A stretch of 64,000 nucleotides of DNA from Flavobacterium akiainvivens. GTDB taxonomy: Bacteria; Bacteroidota; Bacteroidia; Flavobacteriales; Flavobacteriaceae. Both the position numbers and the translations under genes were made by a program. The stretch spans positions 1,246,551 through 1,310,550 of the forward strand of contig NZ_LIYD01000005.1 of assembly GCF_001278115.1 (NCBI RefSeq), read 5' to 3'. The notes under the pieces were generated by a model. It searched no databases, was not told the DNA's origin, and saw only the letters and a program-made list of their open reading frames with translations. Positions 46,687 to 58,100 of this stretch are shown here, piece by piece (the stretch's first letter is position 1; every line of letters begins with the position of its first letter).

Positions 46687-47349
46687 TTAATTTTTACTTT
46701 TAATGGTATTGATGAGGCCCAGCACGGTTGTGGTATTGGCCTCAAGAGTGACATAATCGCCGGTTGTGGTAACGGCAGCCGTAATAAGGTTACTGCCCAT
46801 ACCCACGGCAGCTGCACCACTGCCCAGCCATGCGGCAAGGCTTTCTTCGGTAGCCTGCACGCCGCCGGTAACCATAAAGTCGAGGCCTTTAAACAACGGC
46901 TTTATGGCCTGTAAAAAGCCCGGTTGCAGCACATTGCCGGGAAACAGCTTTATGGCCGAGCACCCTGCCAGGCGCGCGGTGTGTATCTCCGTCGGGGTCA
47001 TGCAGCCCGGCATCCACAGTATGTTGTTATCGCTGGCAAAACGGCTCACACCCTCATCAAAAAACGGGCTGACCAAAAAATCGGCACCGGCTTTGGTAAA
47101 GGCTTCTGCCTCTTCAGCAATGGCAATAGTACCCACACCCAGTAACAGCCCGGGCATGTTAGCACGTTCGTTTACCAATGCCTCAAAATTTGGCAATGCC
47201 TGTGGGCCTCGGTTGGTAAACTCAATGCACCGCACCCCTGCCCTGTACAGCGCGCGGGCAACCTGCACGCAAACTTCAGGGTTGTCATTGTAATACAGTG
47301 GCAAAAGCCCCTGTTCTTTTATGGTGGTAATTATCGCGTTTTTATCCAT
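46687..47349 (-). CDS. eda: 2-dehydro-3-deoxy-6-phosphogluconate (KDPG) aldolase
   Basis: 220 residues. The Schiff-base lysine is K134 in SAIKLFPGN, and E43 in CIEFTNRG is the conserved glutamate of the active site. GVGTI, a phosphate-binding GGV and VGMGSNLI complete the pattern. It splits KDPG into pyruvate and glyceraldehyde-3-phosphate in the cytoplasm. It overlaps the upstream KDG kinase gene by 8 bp, and so is the third consecutive step of the mannonate route here. No Entner-Doudoroff dehydratase gene is adjacent, so its job is uronate or aldonate breakdown. Confidence 0.94.
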   Translation of the reverse strand: MDKNAIITTIKEQGLLPLYYNDNPEVCVQVARALYRAGVRCIEFTNRGPQALPNFEALVNERANMPGLLLGVGTIAIAEEAEAFTKAGADFLVSPFFDEGVSRFASDNNILWMPGCMTPTEIHTARLAGCSAIKLFPGNVLQPGFLQAIKPLFKGLDFMVTGGVQATEESLAAWLGSGAAAVGMGSNLITAAVTTTGDYVTLEANTTTVLGLINTIKSKN

Positions 47350-48334
47350 TTGTCATTCTTTTAGTAACGTCATCTACGGTTTGTGTGGTGGCATCGCCCT
47401 GTTCATACAGCTTGCCTGTAGCGGCTGCGGTTGCAAAGCTTACGGCATACTGCGCATCGTTTTGGGTATACAGCCCATAAACAAGCCCCGCCATAAAACA
47501 GTCGCCACTGCCTACCCTGCCGGTAGCGTTTACGGTATCATACACGCCCGATACACTCACTTCGCCACCCTGCAATGCCACAGCCCAGTAATTAGCCTGC
47601 ATCCTGAAGGTATACGCGCACGTGTGTACACCGAGGTATTGCTGCATAATACCGGCCATGCTTTGTTTGGCAAGTTCTAATAGTTCAGACGGCGGTTCGG
47701 TACCATCGGCAGCGCAGGGTACGTCCAGTAGGCTGTTGGCCGACCATATATTGCCCATTACCACATTGCAATACGGCAAAATATCATTCATAATTACCGG
47801 TGGCTGAACGCCATACTGCCACAGCTTTTGCCTGTAATTAAGGTCGATCGATACCGTAATGCCCCTCGCCGCCGCCGCTTTAGCCGCCTCAACACACACA
47901 GCTGCCACTGTGGCGTTAAGTGCAGGGGTAATGGCGCTAAGGTGCAGCCACGAACAGCCTTTTAGAGCAGCATCCCAATCAATATCGCCGGGCTTTAACC
48001 CGGCAAAAGCCGAGTTTTCGCGGTCATACACCACGCCGCTGCTTTTTATTTCATGGCCTTCGCCAAGGTAATACATACCCAGCCGGCCATTGGTTTTTAA
48101 TATATGCGCGGCATCTATATTTTTAGATGACACATACTGTAATAGGCTATCCGAAAGGTAATTATCCGGCAGTGCCGTTACATACCCCACAGGCAACTGC
48201 CAGTTGGCCAATGCAGTAGCCACATTAAGCTCTGCCCCGCCTATGTAAAACGGCAATGCGCCCTGTGCCGCCCAGTCATCCTGGGGAGACATGCGCAGCA
48301 GCAGTTCGCCAAAGCATAGTATTTTACCCTGCAT
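47342..48334 (-). CDS. kdgK: 2-dehydro-3-deoxygluconokinase (PfkB family)
   Basis: 330 residues from the ATG at 48334; the earlier in-frame start codon is TTG. The N-terminus [13 protein letters not shown], the sugar-binding [17 protein letters not shown], and the C-terminal [16 protein letters not shown] (the catalytic Asp is in GSGD, a variant of GAGD) define a PfkB sugar kinase of the KDG type. It makes KDPG from 2-keto-3-deoxygluconate. It overlaps uxuA upstream by 11 bp and eda downstream by 8 bp, so the three are translationally coupled. Confidence 0.92.
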   Translation of the reverse strand: MQGKILCFGELLLRMSPQDDWAAQGALPFYIGGAELNVATALANWQLPVGYVTALPDNYLSDSLLQYVSSKNIDAAHILKTNGRLGMYYLGEGHEIKSSGVVYDRENSAFAGLKPGDIDWDAALKGCSWLHLSAITPALNATVAAVCVEAAKAAAARGITVSIDLNYRQKLWQYGVQPPVIMNDILPYCNVVMGNIWSANSLLDVPCAADGTEPPSELLELAKQSMAGIMQQYLGVHTCAYTFRMQANYWAVALQGGEVSVSGVYDTVNATGRVGSGDCFMAGLVYGLYTQNDAQYAVSFATAAATGKLYEQGDATTQTVDDVTKRMTNG

Positions 48335-49535
48335 ATTGTTCTTCAAGGCTTTTTATAATACCCAGTTCAAGCCCCCTAAGTTCTGCCAGGCCGCGCAGGC
48401 GCCCTATAGCCGAATAGCCGGGGTTTGTTTTTTTGGTAAGGTCGTCCAGCATCTGGTGGCCGTGGTCAGGGCGCATAGCTATTGGGGTTTGCCTTTGGTG
48501 CATAACCTCTACAAGCGCCTTTACCACGCCATACATATCTACATCGCCCTCCAGGTGGTTGTCTTCATAAAAATCGCCGTGGGCATTGCGGCGGGTACTG
48601 CGCAGGTGTACAAAGTTTATCCTGCTGCCAAACTGCCTTACCATTTCCGGCAGGTTGTTATCGGCCCTTACGCCAAACGAACCCGTGCAAAAACACAGCC
48701 CGTTATTAAGCGATGGTACGGCTGCTATAAGCGCCTCAATATCACTTGCCGTGCTTACCACGCGCGGCAGCCCCAGTATGGCATACGGCGGGTCATCAGG
48801 GTGAATAACCATCTTAACCCCGCATTCATCGGCCACAGGCATAATTTCAGATAAAAAGTAAATCAGGTTTTGCCTCAGCTTAGGGGCATCAATACCCTTG
48901 TAGGTATCCAGCGCCTGCTGAAACTGCTGTAGCGTAAAGCTTTCCTCGCTGCCCGGCAGGCCTGCAATAATATTGCGTTGCAGTTGCTGTTTCTGCGCAT
49001 CATCCATACCGGCAAAGCGCTCTTGGGCACGGGCAATATCCTCAGCGGTATAATCGGCTTCGGCATTGGGGCGCTTCAGCATAAAAAGGTCAAAGGCCAC
49101 AAAAGCAGCCTTTTCAAAACGCAGTGCCTTACTGCCGTCTTCCACCTCATACTCAAGGTCGGTTCGCGTCCAGTCCAGCACCGGCATAAAGTTGTAGGTA
49201 ACCACATAAATGCCGCACGCCGCAAGGTTGCGCAACGATTGTTTGTAGTTTTCTATATACGTAAGATACTCGCCGCTTTGGGTTTTAATGCCCTCGTGTA
49301 CAGGCACGCTCTCTACCACGTTCCATACCAGCCCGGCGGCAGCCACCTCATCTTTACGCTTGTTAATTTCTTCAATTGTCCACACCTGCCCGTTAGGTAT
49401 ATGGTGCAGGGCGCTTACCACGCCGGTGCACCCTGCCTGGCGAATGTCGGCCAGGCTTACAGGGTCTTTAGGGCCATACCAGCGCATGGTTTGTTCCATG
49501 TTCAGGTAGGCGCCGTTGTTTTTAGTTGGTTCCAT
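48324..49535 (-). CDS. uxuA: D-mannonate dehydratase
   Basis: 403 residues. The body matches E. coli UxuA closely from memory: [27 protein letters not shown] (here [12 protein letters not shown]), [52 protein letters not shown] and [13 protein letters not shown]. It converts mannonate to 2-keto-3-deoxygluconate. An ATG at 49499 ([10 protein letters not shown]) matches the start of E. coli UxuA, and the 12-residue extension from 49535 may not be translated. The upstream GH2 stop is 5 bp away. Confidence 0.95.
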   Translation of the reverse strand: MEPTKNNGAYLNMEQTMRWYGPKDPVSLADIRQAGCTGVVSALHHIPNGQVWTIEEINKRKDEVAAAGLVWNVVESVPVHEGIKTQSGEYLTYIENYKQSLRNLAACGIYVVTYNFMPVLDWTRTDLEYEVEDGSKALRFEKAAFVAFDLFMLKRPNAEADYTAEDIARAQERFAGMDDAQKQQLQRNIIAGLPGSEESFTLQQFQQALDTYKGIDAPKLRQNLIYFLSEIMPVADECGVKMVIHPDDPPYAILGLPRVVSTASDIEALIAAVPSLNNGLCFCTGSFGVRADNNLPEMVRQFGSRINFVHLRSTRRNAHGDFYEDNHLEGDVDMYGVVKALVEVMHQRQTPIAMRPDHGHQMLDDLTKKTNPGYSAIGRLRGLAELRGLELGIIKSLEEQYAG

Positions 49536-49540
49536 TTATA

Positions 49541-52219
49541 TTATTTTTTCTCTTCTACGTGAAACGGACTGAAAGGCAGGCCGGTTTCGGGCCAGTTGCT
49601 TACCTGTGCGTTCATGTTTAGTTTAACTTCTATTCCGTTAGCCTGTGTTGGGGTAATGCCCACGTTAAGGCCATCTACCACAATCAGCGGGTTTTCGCCG
49701 TTAAGGTGTGCCTGTGCAGCCTCAATGGTTATCTTTTTAGATTCCCCGCCCACCAAAGATACATAGTTATCAGAATAATACACCGGTAAAACCCTTGCAC
49801 CCGATGCCGTGCGCAGTTGTAAGTGCGCCAGCACGGCCGGGGTTTGGCCCGGGTTTTTAAGAGTAACGTCTATATACAGCTTTCCGTTTTCGGTATGTTT
49901 TGTGGCGGTGGCAGTAAGCACGGCAACCGGCATGGTGTCAAGCGCCTGCATATTATCGGCCTGTGCGCCTTTCCAGTAAAAGTTATCAGAAATTAGTTTG
50001 CCTTTGGCATCAAACAACTCTGCTTTAATAAAATATGTGGCCGAAAGGTTTTGCGGCAGTGTAAAGCCCTCTATTTTAGTCGCCTTATTTTGCACGGCTT
50101 CTACAGCCAGGGTGTTAGATTGCAGCTTTTCGCCGGTAAGGCTGTACACAGTTATCACCGCCTTAGCCTTTTTAACGGCATTTGGCGTACTGTTTACCAC
50201 CTGTATGTAGCCTTCTTTTTCGTTATACATAATGTGCACGGGCTCGCAGGCTTTGCGCACGGCAAATAACGATGCATTAGGCTCAAGGTCATAGTGATAC
50301 AGCTGCCATACAAAGCTGGGTTGTGCCGGGTGGCTCATCCAGGTAATAACGCCCGTTACGGGGTCAAACAGCTTGGCAAAACGGCCTTCATACATAGCGC
50401 GGTAAGACTCATAATTAGCTAGTTGCGACTTGCGTACAAAATCGGCCATGTTTTTTATTTTGCCATAGCGGTCGCTTACAATACCGGGGAATAAATGCCC
50501 TTTTTGTGCGCCCTTGGCAAAATCGTGCTGTGCCCAGTCGTCGTTTATTTCTTCCCAGTCTTTTTGCGGCATCATACCCTGAACCGACTCTATGGTTGGT
50601 ATAGACATGGTGCCGGTTTCGGTCTTAAAGGCTTCTTCTATAGTGTAAAACTCTTCCGGTTTCCTCCACGAGTACGGCCCGTGAGAGCGCACGCCCTTAC
50701 CATCGGTAGAGCTGGCCTGATACAGGCGGCTGGTATCGGTTTTGCCCAGCATTACCTTAAGCGCATCGTCTATTTCCTTTGGTGGGAAGCCCTCGTTACG
50801 AGCACACCACACAGCTATGCTGGCATGGTGGCGGTAGCGCAGTATTTTTTCCTGAACGTTGTCAAGGTACAATTGTACATCTTTAGGGTTAGGGCCATCG
50901 CCGGGATTGGCCTGAAAAAACTCATCCCAAATCATAAGTCCATACTTATCGCACATTTCATACAGCAGCTCGTTAGTGCTTTGCCCCACCCAGTTGCGAA
51001 TCATGGTGTAGTTGGCCTGCTGGTGCATTTTTATCTGTGCCTCAAGCCTTTCGGGCGTAACGCGCTTCATGGCCTCATCCATACCCCAGTTACCGCCTTT
51101 GCAGATAACCTGTACACCGTTTACCGATATGGTAAGAAACTCAGATGTAGGCACTTCATAAGAATATTCGCGTATGCCGAATTTTATAGACGCTTCGTCT
51201 GACACTTTTCCGTTAAGTTCAAAACTCAGCTTCAGGTTGTGCAGGTTTTGCGGGCCGTAGCCATTGGGCCACCACAGCTTTGGGTTTTTAAAGTTAAGCT
51301 GCTTAAAATCCTGCGGGGTAAACTGTGCAATAACCTCGCTGTTTGGCTCAAGGGTTATATTTTTCTGGAAGGTAACGTTGCCTATGCTGCCTTTAAGCAC
51401 GCCGGTTTGTTTTTGCGGCGTAACGTTTTTAAGGGTAGCCTGCACGGTTATGGCAGCCTTATCGGTTGCCGGAAGCGGCAGGTCGGTCACTACAAACGGG
51501 TCTTTAACGGTAACGGCATCGGTAGCCGAAAGGAATACCTTTTGCCAGATGCCCGAATTGCGGTCGCGTATTGCAGGAATCCAATCCCACCCTATTGAGC
51601 ATAAAAACGTAGGTCCGTCATAAGAGCTGTACAGCCCGTTTTTGCCCATACCGGTGGCAATGCAGTGTTCGTGCGCAATACCGGGATTGGGCTGCGGGGC
51701 AATAAGTACGGCAATAGCTGCCGGCTGACCCGGGGTAACCAGGTTGGTAATATCAAACACACCCCTTGCAAAAGCGCCTTTTACATTACCGGCTTTTTTG
51801 CCGTTAACCCACACGTTAGCCTCATAGTTAATACCGTCAAAATTGAGCCATATTTTTTTACCCGAATAGTTTTGCGGCACGGTAACCGTAGTTTTATACC
51901 AGTATGAGGTGCGGCACAGGTATTCTGATATTATTTCGGGGCGGTTGTTTTCGCCATACAATGGCTCTGCATACACCTTGTTGTTTACAAGGCTTGTTAG
52001 CACCGTGCCGGGTACTGTGGCGGTATACCACCCTGCGGGGTTGTAGCCTGTGGTGGCAATTTTCTCGCCACCGTCGGTTACTTTAGCTATGTCCTGTAAT
52101 TGCCATCCTGAGGAGATTTCAACCTGTTGCGGAACGTTTTGAGCCAGGCCTGCAAGCGGCAGTAAAAATGCCAGCAGCAGCCCTGCAAATGATTTGTGCA
52201 TAGTAGTTTGTTTAGTCAT
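49541..52219 (-). CDS. Exported GH2 enzyme, beta-mannosidase / exo-glucosaminidase-like branch
   Basis: 892 residues from the ATG at 52219, which follows the gntP stop by two bases; an ATG at 52201 is an alternative nearer to the signal peptide. The order is sugar-binding domain (YWYKTTVTVP, ANVWVNGKKAG), immunoglobulin-like domain, then a barrel with MIRNWVGQSTNELLYEMCDK, AVWCARNEGFPP (acid/base Glu after Asn) and IEEAFKTETGTMSIPTIES (nucleophile probably in TETGT or PTIES). This pattern is that of the branch with exo-beta-D-glucosaminidase and endo-beta-mannosidase. Specificity is open. Context with uronate genes suggests it may release or trim uronic-acid-bearing units, which is inference. 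Confidence 0.82.
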   Translation of the reverse strand: MTKQTTMHKSFAGLLLAFLLPLAGLAQNVPQQVEISSGWQLQDIAKVTDGGEKIATTGYNPAGWYTATVPGTVLTSLVNNKVYAEPLYGENNRPEIISEYLCRTSYWYKTTVTVPQNYSGKKIWLNFDGINYEANVWVNGKKAGNVKGAFARGVFDITNLVTPGQPAAIAVLIAPQPNPGIAHEHCIATGMGKNGLYSSYDGPTFLCSIGWDWIPAIRDRNSGIWQKVFLSATDAVTVKDPFVVTDLPLPATDKAAITVQATLKNVTPQKQTGVLKGSIGNVTFQKNITLEPNSEVIAQFTPQDFKQLNFKNPKLWWPNGYGPQNLHNLKLSFELNGKVSDEASIKFGIREYSYEVPTSEFLTISVNGVQVICKGGNWGMDEAMKRVTPERLEAQIKMHQQANYTMIRNWVGQSTNELLYEMCDKYGLMIWDEFFQANPGDGPNPKDVQLYLDNVQEKILRYRHHASIAVWCARNEGFPPKEIDDALKVMLGKTDTSRLYQASSTDGKGVRSHGPYSWRKPEEFYTIEEAFKTETGTMSIPTIESVQGMMPQKDWEEINDDWAQHDFAKGAQKGHLFPGIVSDRYGKIKNMADFVRKSQLANYESYRAMYEGRFAKLFDPVTGVITWMSHPAQPSFVWQLYHYDLEPNASLFAVRKACEPVHIMYNEKEGYIQVVNSTPNAVKKAKAVITVYSLTGEKLQSNTLAVEAVQNKATKIEGFTLPQNLSATYFIKAELFDAKGKLISDNFYWKGAQADNMQALDTMPVAVLTATATKHTENGKLYIDVTLKNPGQTPAVLAHLQLRTASGARVLPVYYSDNYVSLVGGESKKITIEAAQAHLNGENPLIVVDGLNVGITPTQANGIEVKLNMNAQVSNWPETGLPFSPFHVEEKK

Positions 52220-52221
52220 AA

Positions 52222-53541
52222 TTAGCCAATAATAGAGTGCAGCAGCAGCACGCCCACAAGGCCGGCTACTGATACTATGGTTTCCATAAGCGACCACGAA
52301 CGGAACGTGTCTTTTAAGGATATGTTGAAATATTCTTTAAACATCCAGAAACCGGGGTCGTTTACGTGTGAGAACATAAGGCTGCCCGAACCTATGGCCA
52401 GTACCATAAGCGCCGGGTCTACATTAAAGGTGCTCATTAGCGGGGCTATAATACCGGCGGTGGTTAACCCCGCCACGGTAGCCGAACCCAAACACACACG
52501 TATTGACGCCGAAATAAGCCATGCCAAAACCAGCGGGTGTATGTGCAAATCGCTAAAGAACATACCTATCTGCTCGCTGGCGCCGCTGTCTACAAGCACC
52601 TGCTTTAGTGCTCCTGAGCTGCCAATGATAAGCAATATAATAGCTATTTCTTTAATAGCCTCTTCATAAATGCGCATTATTTCCTTAATGCTCCTGCCCA
52701 TGCGCAGGCCTATGGTATAGGTAGCCACAATAAGTGCTATAAGCATAAGTATAGAAGGGTCGCTTACAAAATGGCAAACGGCCGTTACGGTTGATTCTTC
52801 GGGTAAAATTAATAATAATGTTGATGTAGCCGCCAATAAAAATACAGGTAATAGCGCCGAGAAAAAACTGTTGAACGTACTGGGCAGTACCGAAAGGCGC
52901 ACAACGCTGTCAAAAGTGGTAAGCCCGCCTATAGGCCTTATGTTTTTAACCGTTTGCGAAAACAGCGGCCCGGCAATAATAATGGTGGGTATGGCTATGA
53001 TAATGCCATAAAAAAGCGTTTTGCCCATACTGGCCTGAAAAATAGTAACCAGCGCCGCAGGAGACGGGTGCGGCGGCAAAAAACCATGCGCTACCGATAG
53101 CGCCGCAAGCATGGGCAGCCCTATATAAACCGCCGGAAGCTTGTATTTGTATACCAATGCAAAAATAATGGGCACCGTAAGTACAAAGCCCACATTATAA
53201 AACAACGGTATACCAATAATAAACCCCGTGCTCAGCAGGCCCCATTGTATGTATTTGCGGCCAAATACCTTCATTATAGCATCTGATATTACCTGGGCGG
53301 CACCGCTTTCGGCTACCAGCTTGCCTATCATGGCACCTATACAAATAATTACCAGGATAGACCCCAGCATACCCCCTATGCCCTTTTGTACCGATTCTGA
53401 TACCGCCTGTGCCGGCATGCCAAGGGCAAACCCCGCCGCAATAGATATCAGTAAAAAAGAGATAAAAGGGTTTATTTTTAATTTAGTTATAAGCAGTATC
53501 AACAGCGCTACCACACTAACTATTACAATAAGTAATGACAT
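52222..53541 (-). CDS. GntP-family gluconate/uronate:H+ symporter
   Basis: 439 residues from the ATG at 53541; the frame opens 10 codons earlier. It is a polytopic protein of about 12-14 helices with family patterns GGMLGSILVIICIGAMIGKLVAESGAA, GIPLFYNVGFVLTVPI, AHGFLPPHPSP and SHVNDPGFWMFKEYF. GntP members import gluconate, fructuronate and related sugar acids. Placed before a GH2 gene and the mannonate-to-pyruvate genes, it probably brings a sugar acid across the inner membrane. It starts 58 bp from the susD stop. Confidence 0.92.
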   Translation of the reverse strand: MSLLIVIVSVVALLILLITKLKINPFISFLLISIAAGFALGMPAQAVSESVQKGIGGMLGSILVIICIGAMIGKLVAESGAAQVISDAIMKVFGRKYIQWGLLSTGFIIGIPLFYNVGFVLTVPIIFALVYKYKLPAVYIGLPMLAALSVAHGFLPPHPSPAALVTIFQASMGKTLFYGIIIAIPTIIIAGPLFSQTVKNIRPIGGLTTFDSVVRLSVLPSTFNSFFSALLPVFLLAATSTLLLILPEESTVTAVCHFVSDPSILMLIALIVATYTIGLRMGRSIKEIMRIYEEAIKEIAIILLIIGSSGALKQVLVDSGASEQIGMFFSDLHIHPLVLAWLISASIRVCLGSATVAGLTTAGIIAPLMSTFNVDPALMVLAIGSGSLMFSHVNDPGFWMFKEYFNISLKDTFRSWSLMETIVSVAGLVGVLLLHSIIG

Positions 53542-53599
53542 CTTTCTTCTTTTTTTGTAGATAAGGGGCACTTATACAAATATAAATGCCCCTGTGTTA

Positions 53600-55129
53600 T
53601 TAATTGTTATCCCACCAAACTCTTGTTGTAAACAAATCTGGCCCCTGGCGCGTTATGGCCTCGCCCAGGTTTTCGCCGTTTACACCATATTCCGTAGGCG
53701 AATATTTAAGGCGGCGTGGTATTGTGCCGTTTGTTTCGTTACCCACAGGGTTTACCGGCACCAGCACCGGGTAGCCCGTGCGCCTCCAGTTTGCCCATGC
53801 CTCTATGTGGTTAAAGGTAACGGCGTGTATAAGGTAAATTTCAGTATGTATTGCATTTAGCTTAGCCTCAAGCCCGGTTGCAGGATACGGGTTTGCCGTA
53901 GCATAATCAGCTACTTCGCCGGCAGTTGGTGTTGTGCCATACACACCCACAAGGGTAATGGCACTGGCCTGGCCCGATGCAAAAGCCGCATCGGCAGAAC
54001 CGCTTGTATAGCCCCTTTCAATGGCTTCGGCAAGTAATAGCTGAGACTCGGCATAGGTCATGTATATCCACGGGGCGCTGCCGGTAATCATATTCGGCGC
54101 AGGCCTTGAATACAAATCAAGGTTAGTTACCGGTAGTGTTGCCAGCTCATTTGCTGTAACACCATTTGGCAGGCCTACCTGAACATCAGGGTCGTTGTTG
54201 CCATCTTTTAATGCCGCCACAACGCTAAGCCTTGGGTCTTGCCTGTTGTGCATCATATCTATAAACGTTTTACCCCAAAGCAGGCCGTTAAGGTTGGCCA
54301 CGTTAGCACCTATAGGGCTTAGTGTGTATGAGTTAGGGTTGGTGTTTATCTGCGAACCCGACTGCCCGTCAAAATGGAAGGTAATGTTTTCTGCCTCAGA
54401 AGTTATCAACCCGCGCGATATGGCCGTTTGCGCCCAGCTTTGCGCCGATGCAGGGTCAACGTTCTGTAAGCGCAGCGCCAGCCTTAGCATAATGCTGTTT
54501 GCCGCCCTTTTCCATTTTTCAAGGTCGCCATCATAAATAAAATCTGCTGTTGGCGGAATGTAAGCGCCAGAGTTAAAGGCATCTCCCGCTTCCTGAAGTT
54601 CGTTCAGCATATCCATGTAAATGTCCTGCTGCTCGTCATACCTTGGCGTAAAATTGTTGTCTAAAAAGCCCCTGCCTGCCTCAAAATACGGCACATCGCC
54701 ATACAGGTCGGTTATCCTTACAAACTCCATAACCTTAAGAATCCTGGCCATTGAGTTAATATTAACCTGGTTAGGGTCTTCGCTGCTCAGGGCAATAAGG
54801 TTTACAATGTTCTTAACCGTGTTAGGGTAAGTATAATCAAAGAAAAAAGTGTAGGTATTACTTGCCGAACTGTAAAAGCTGCCTGCATAAAAACCGGCAT
54901 CGGTGCTGGACATGTGTTGCATAAGGCAACCGGCATTGGCAAAGTTTACACGCTGGGTTTTACTACCGGCATCGGGCGATGCAGGCACCAGTATTTCGCA
55001 CTCGCTCAGCAGGTAATCCAGCGGAAGCGATGTAGGCCTGTTAGGGTCTATGTTTATTCTTTCATAATCTGAAGTACACGATACCGCTACCGCAGACAAT
55101 ACTATTGGGAAAAATATTTTTTTAAGCAT
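53600..55129 (-). CDS. SusD-like outer-membrane lipoprotein (SusD_2-type)
   Basis: 509 residues. Lipobox Cys C18 (VAVSCTSDYERIN). The pattern SDYERINIDPNRPTSLPLDY, FVRITDLYGDVPYFEAG, YDGDLEKWKRAANSIMLRLA and WIYMTYAESQLLLAEAIERG is that of the SusD-like_2 branch, which lacks the classical SusD N-terminus seen in the other locus. It would pair with the adjacent SusC (27 bp away) for glycan uptake. Confidence 0.92.
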   Translation of the reverse strand: MLKKIFFPIVLSAVAVSCTSDYERINIDPNRPTSLPLDYLLSECEILVPASPDAGSKTQRVNFANAGCLMQHMSSTDAGFYAGSFYSSASNTYTFFFDYTYPNTVKNIVNLIALSSEDPNQVNINSMARILKVMEFVRITDLYGDVPYFEAGRGFLDNNFTPRYDEQQDIYMDMLNELQEAGDAFNSGAYIPPTADFIYDGDLEKWKRAANSIMLRLALRLQNVDPASAQSWAQTAISRGLITSEAENITFHFDGQSGSQINTNPNSYTLSPIGANVANLNGLLWGKTFIDMMHNRQDPRLSVVAALKDGNNDPDVQVGLPNGVTANELATLPVTNLDLYSRPAPNMITGSAPWIYMTYAESQLLLAEAIERGYTSGSADAAFASGQASAITLVGVYGTTPTAGEVADYATANPYPATGLEAKLNAIHTEIYLIHAVTFNHIEAWANWRRTGYPVLVPVNPVGNETNGTIPRRLKYSPTEYGVNGENLGEAITRQGPDLFTTRVWWDNN

Positions 55130-55156
55130 GGCTTAGTGTTTTAAGATGTTAGGATA

Positions 55157-58100
55157 TTAAAACTTAATGTTCAGGTTTACACCCACAGTCCTGGTAGCAG
55201 GCGTACCGGCATATTCAAGGCCCTGTGCGTTGCCGTTGTTGTAGCTTGATTCAGGGTCAATATTTGGCGTGTACTTTTTAAGTATGGCCAGGTTGCGGCC
55301 CACAATACCTACCGAAAGCTTAACCGGGTATGACTTAACGTTAAAAGAATCAAACGTGTAGCTCAATATTACCTGCCTTAGTTTTATAAAGTCTGACTTA
55401 TAAATGTGAGGTGTAGCCACTTTGTTAAACAGGTTGCCCCAATATGCCTGGGCAGTAGTGTTTACCGTGTTTGGCTCACCTGCCTGGTTAACACCCTCGC
55501 CCACTATGCCGCCTTCACGGCCCACAAGGGTTTCCGGCGAAAGGCCAAAACGATAGGCGTAAGACTCTGTACCGCTGTACATAACACCACCAAACTTACC
55601 GTCTATAAGTGTGCTTAATGATAGTTTCTTATACGTAAATGTATTGCTGAAACCTACTGTGTATGGCGATACTCCCGTTCCAAAATCTTTAAGGTTACCC
55701 TGCATTGGCGCACCATTGGCATCGTGCACAATGTTACCTGCATCGTCCCTTTTGTAGTCAAAACCGGTTATCTGCCCGTAAGGCTGGCCTACAATATGGT
55801 CTACAAACGCAGTACCATACCTGCCCTGGTCTACACGCAGCCTATCGGCATCGCCATAAAGGCTTACCACTTCACTCAGGTTGTAGCCCATATTAACCGA
55901 TGTTTCCCAAGAGAAATTGTCTGTCTTGATTGGCGTACCACCCACAAGCACTTCCACACCTTTGTTAGATATTTCGCCTACATTAAACAGCGCCGTGTTA
56001 AAGCCCGATGTAGATGATATGGTTGCCGCCACAATGTCGTTAGTTGTTTTGCGGTTGTAGTAGGTAAAGTCTACATTAAACCTGCTGTCAAACATCCTGG
56101 TTTCAAAACCAAATTCAAAAGTGGTAGAGGTTAACGGCTTAAGTTTAGCGTTTGGTACGTTGTTACCGCTTATCCAGCCCAGCGGGGCACCCAGGTTAGA
56201 ACCGTTAAGGGCATAGCGTAGTGAAAGGTTATACGGGTCGGTATCCCCACCGGCCTGCGCCCATGAACCCCTGAATTTAAGGTAGTTGATAGATTGCGGA
56301 AGTGTAAATGCCTCACTTGCTACAAAGCTTGCACCCACTGCCGGATATAAAATACTGTTGTTTTCCTGCGAAAGCGTTGAAAACCAGTCGTTCCTTGCTG
56401 TGGCATTAAGGTACAGGTAGCCTTTATAAGATACCTCTGCACTACCGTAAACTGAGCTTATTTTCTTTTGGATGTACGATTCAAACGTGTTGCGCGCACT
56501 TGGGTCTATGTTAGACACATCATAGAAAAACGGAATGTTGAATGAGTTATAAGCGTTAATGTCAAGCGCTTCGGTAACCTGTTTCATGTTGTTGGCACCA
56601 ATAAGGCCGCTTACACTCCAGTTTTCGTTAAGGTCTTTATTAAGCCCAATCATTACATCGGTATTATATTCCCTGAAATTCCTCTGGCTAAAGATATAAG
56701 CACCACGAAGCTCATAAGCTGTACCGTAAGGCTCTATCATCAGGTTTTTATAGTTGAAGTAGTCCATACCAAAACGCGCCTTGGCATACAGCCAGTCGGT
56801 TATTTGTAGTTTTGGCTCAATAGCGCCTATTACCCTGTTTTTACGGTCGTCCTGCTTAAAGTCTTCGGCAGCAAAATATGGGTTTTGGGTATACACGTTG
56901 TCAGACCACGCAAGTTCATAACCGTTAGCGTCATACTTATTATCCCTAAGCACACCCACACCGAGCGATGTTGGCAATGCCGTAATGGCAAAGTTGGCGT
57001 TACCAGGCGAGTCGTTTACGCGCGGGCGATTGTGGTTCTTTTCGGTAACGTACTTGGCGTTAACCAATATAGAAAGCTTATCGCTAAGGTCGCTGCTCAG
57101 GTTAATGGCAAAGTTGTTCCTGTTTAGGGTGTTAGAGGGCTGGATACCGTTATAATCAAGGTTGCTGAATGAAAAACGATACCTTGTTTTATCTGAAGCG
57201 CCCGATATACCTACCGATGATGTGGTAGAAATACCCGTTTCGTAAAAGTCTTTCAGGTTGTTTTTCTGGGCTACATACGGCCTCATTACGCCGTCATAAA
57301 ACATGGCATCGCTACCGTCAAGCCTGCCACCCCAGCTGAACCTTCCGGTTTTTGCCTGGGCTACGGTTAGTGGTTTTTCGCCACCGGTACCGCTACCGTA
57401 TTCATACTGGTAGTTGAATTTATTGATAAGAAGGTCTTCTACTACGGTATTAACGTTTACTTCAACCCCCATGTCTTTTTGGCCGGCCTTAGCGCCTTTA
57501 GTAGTAATAAGAATGGCACCGTTAGATGCCCTTGAACCATAAAGCGCCGCAGCAGTTGCACCTTTAAGTACACTTACGCTTTCAATTTCGTCAGGGTTAA
57601 GGCTTGAAATACCATCTCCCCTGTCGTTACCGGCCCAGTTGCCGTTTGCAATACCCACCTGCGGACCAAAAAGGGTGTTATCGTTATTAATAGGTATACC
57701 ATCTACCACAATAAGCGGCTGGTTATTACCTGATATTGAACCGTTACCACGGATAACAATACGGCTGGCACCGTTAGCACCCGTTGCCGGCGTAGTAACA
57801 TTTAAACCCGCTACCTTACCGGCAAGCTGGTTGGCAATGTTGGGGCTTCGGGCTTCGGTAAGGTCTTTACCTTTTATTTCACCTACCGAATAGGCAAGTG
57901 CTTTCTTTTCTTTCTTGATACCAAGTGCGGTAACCACCACTTCTTCAAGCGTGGTTTCAGAAGCTGTCAATACAATTGAAAGGTTCAGCTCGTCTTTTGT
58001 AATAAGCTGCTGTACTTCGGCATAGCCTACAAAGCTTACCGTTAAAAGCGATTGTGCGGGTACTTTAATAGTAAAGGCACCACTTTCGTTAGTTACGGCA

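Noticed and set aside
50495..51202. 235-codon plus-strand frame
   Set aside because: Antisense to the GH2 gene at 49541-52219, composition of a shadow frame.
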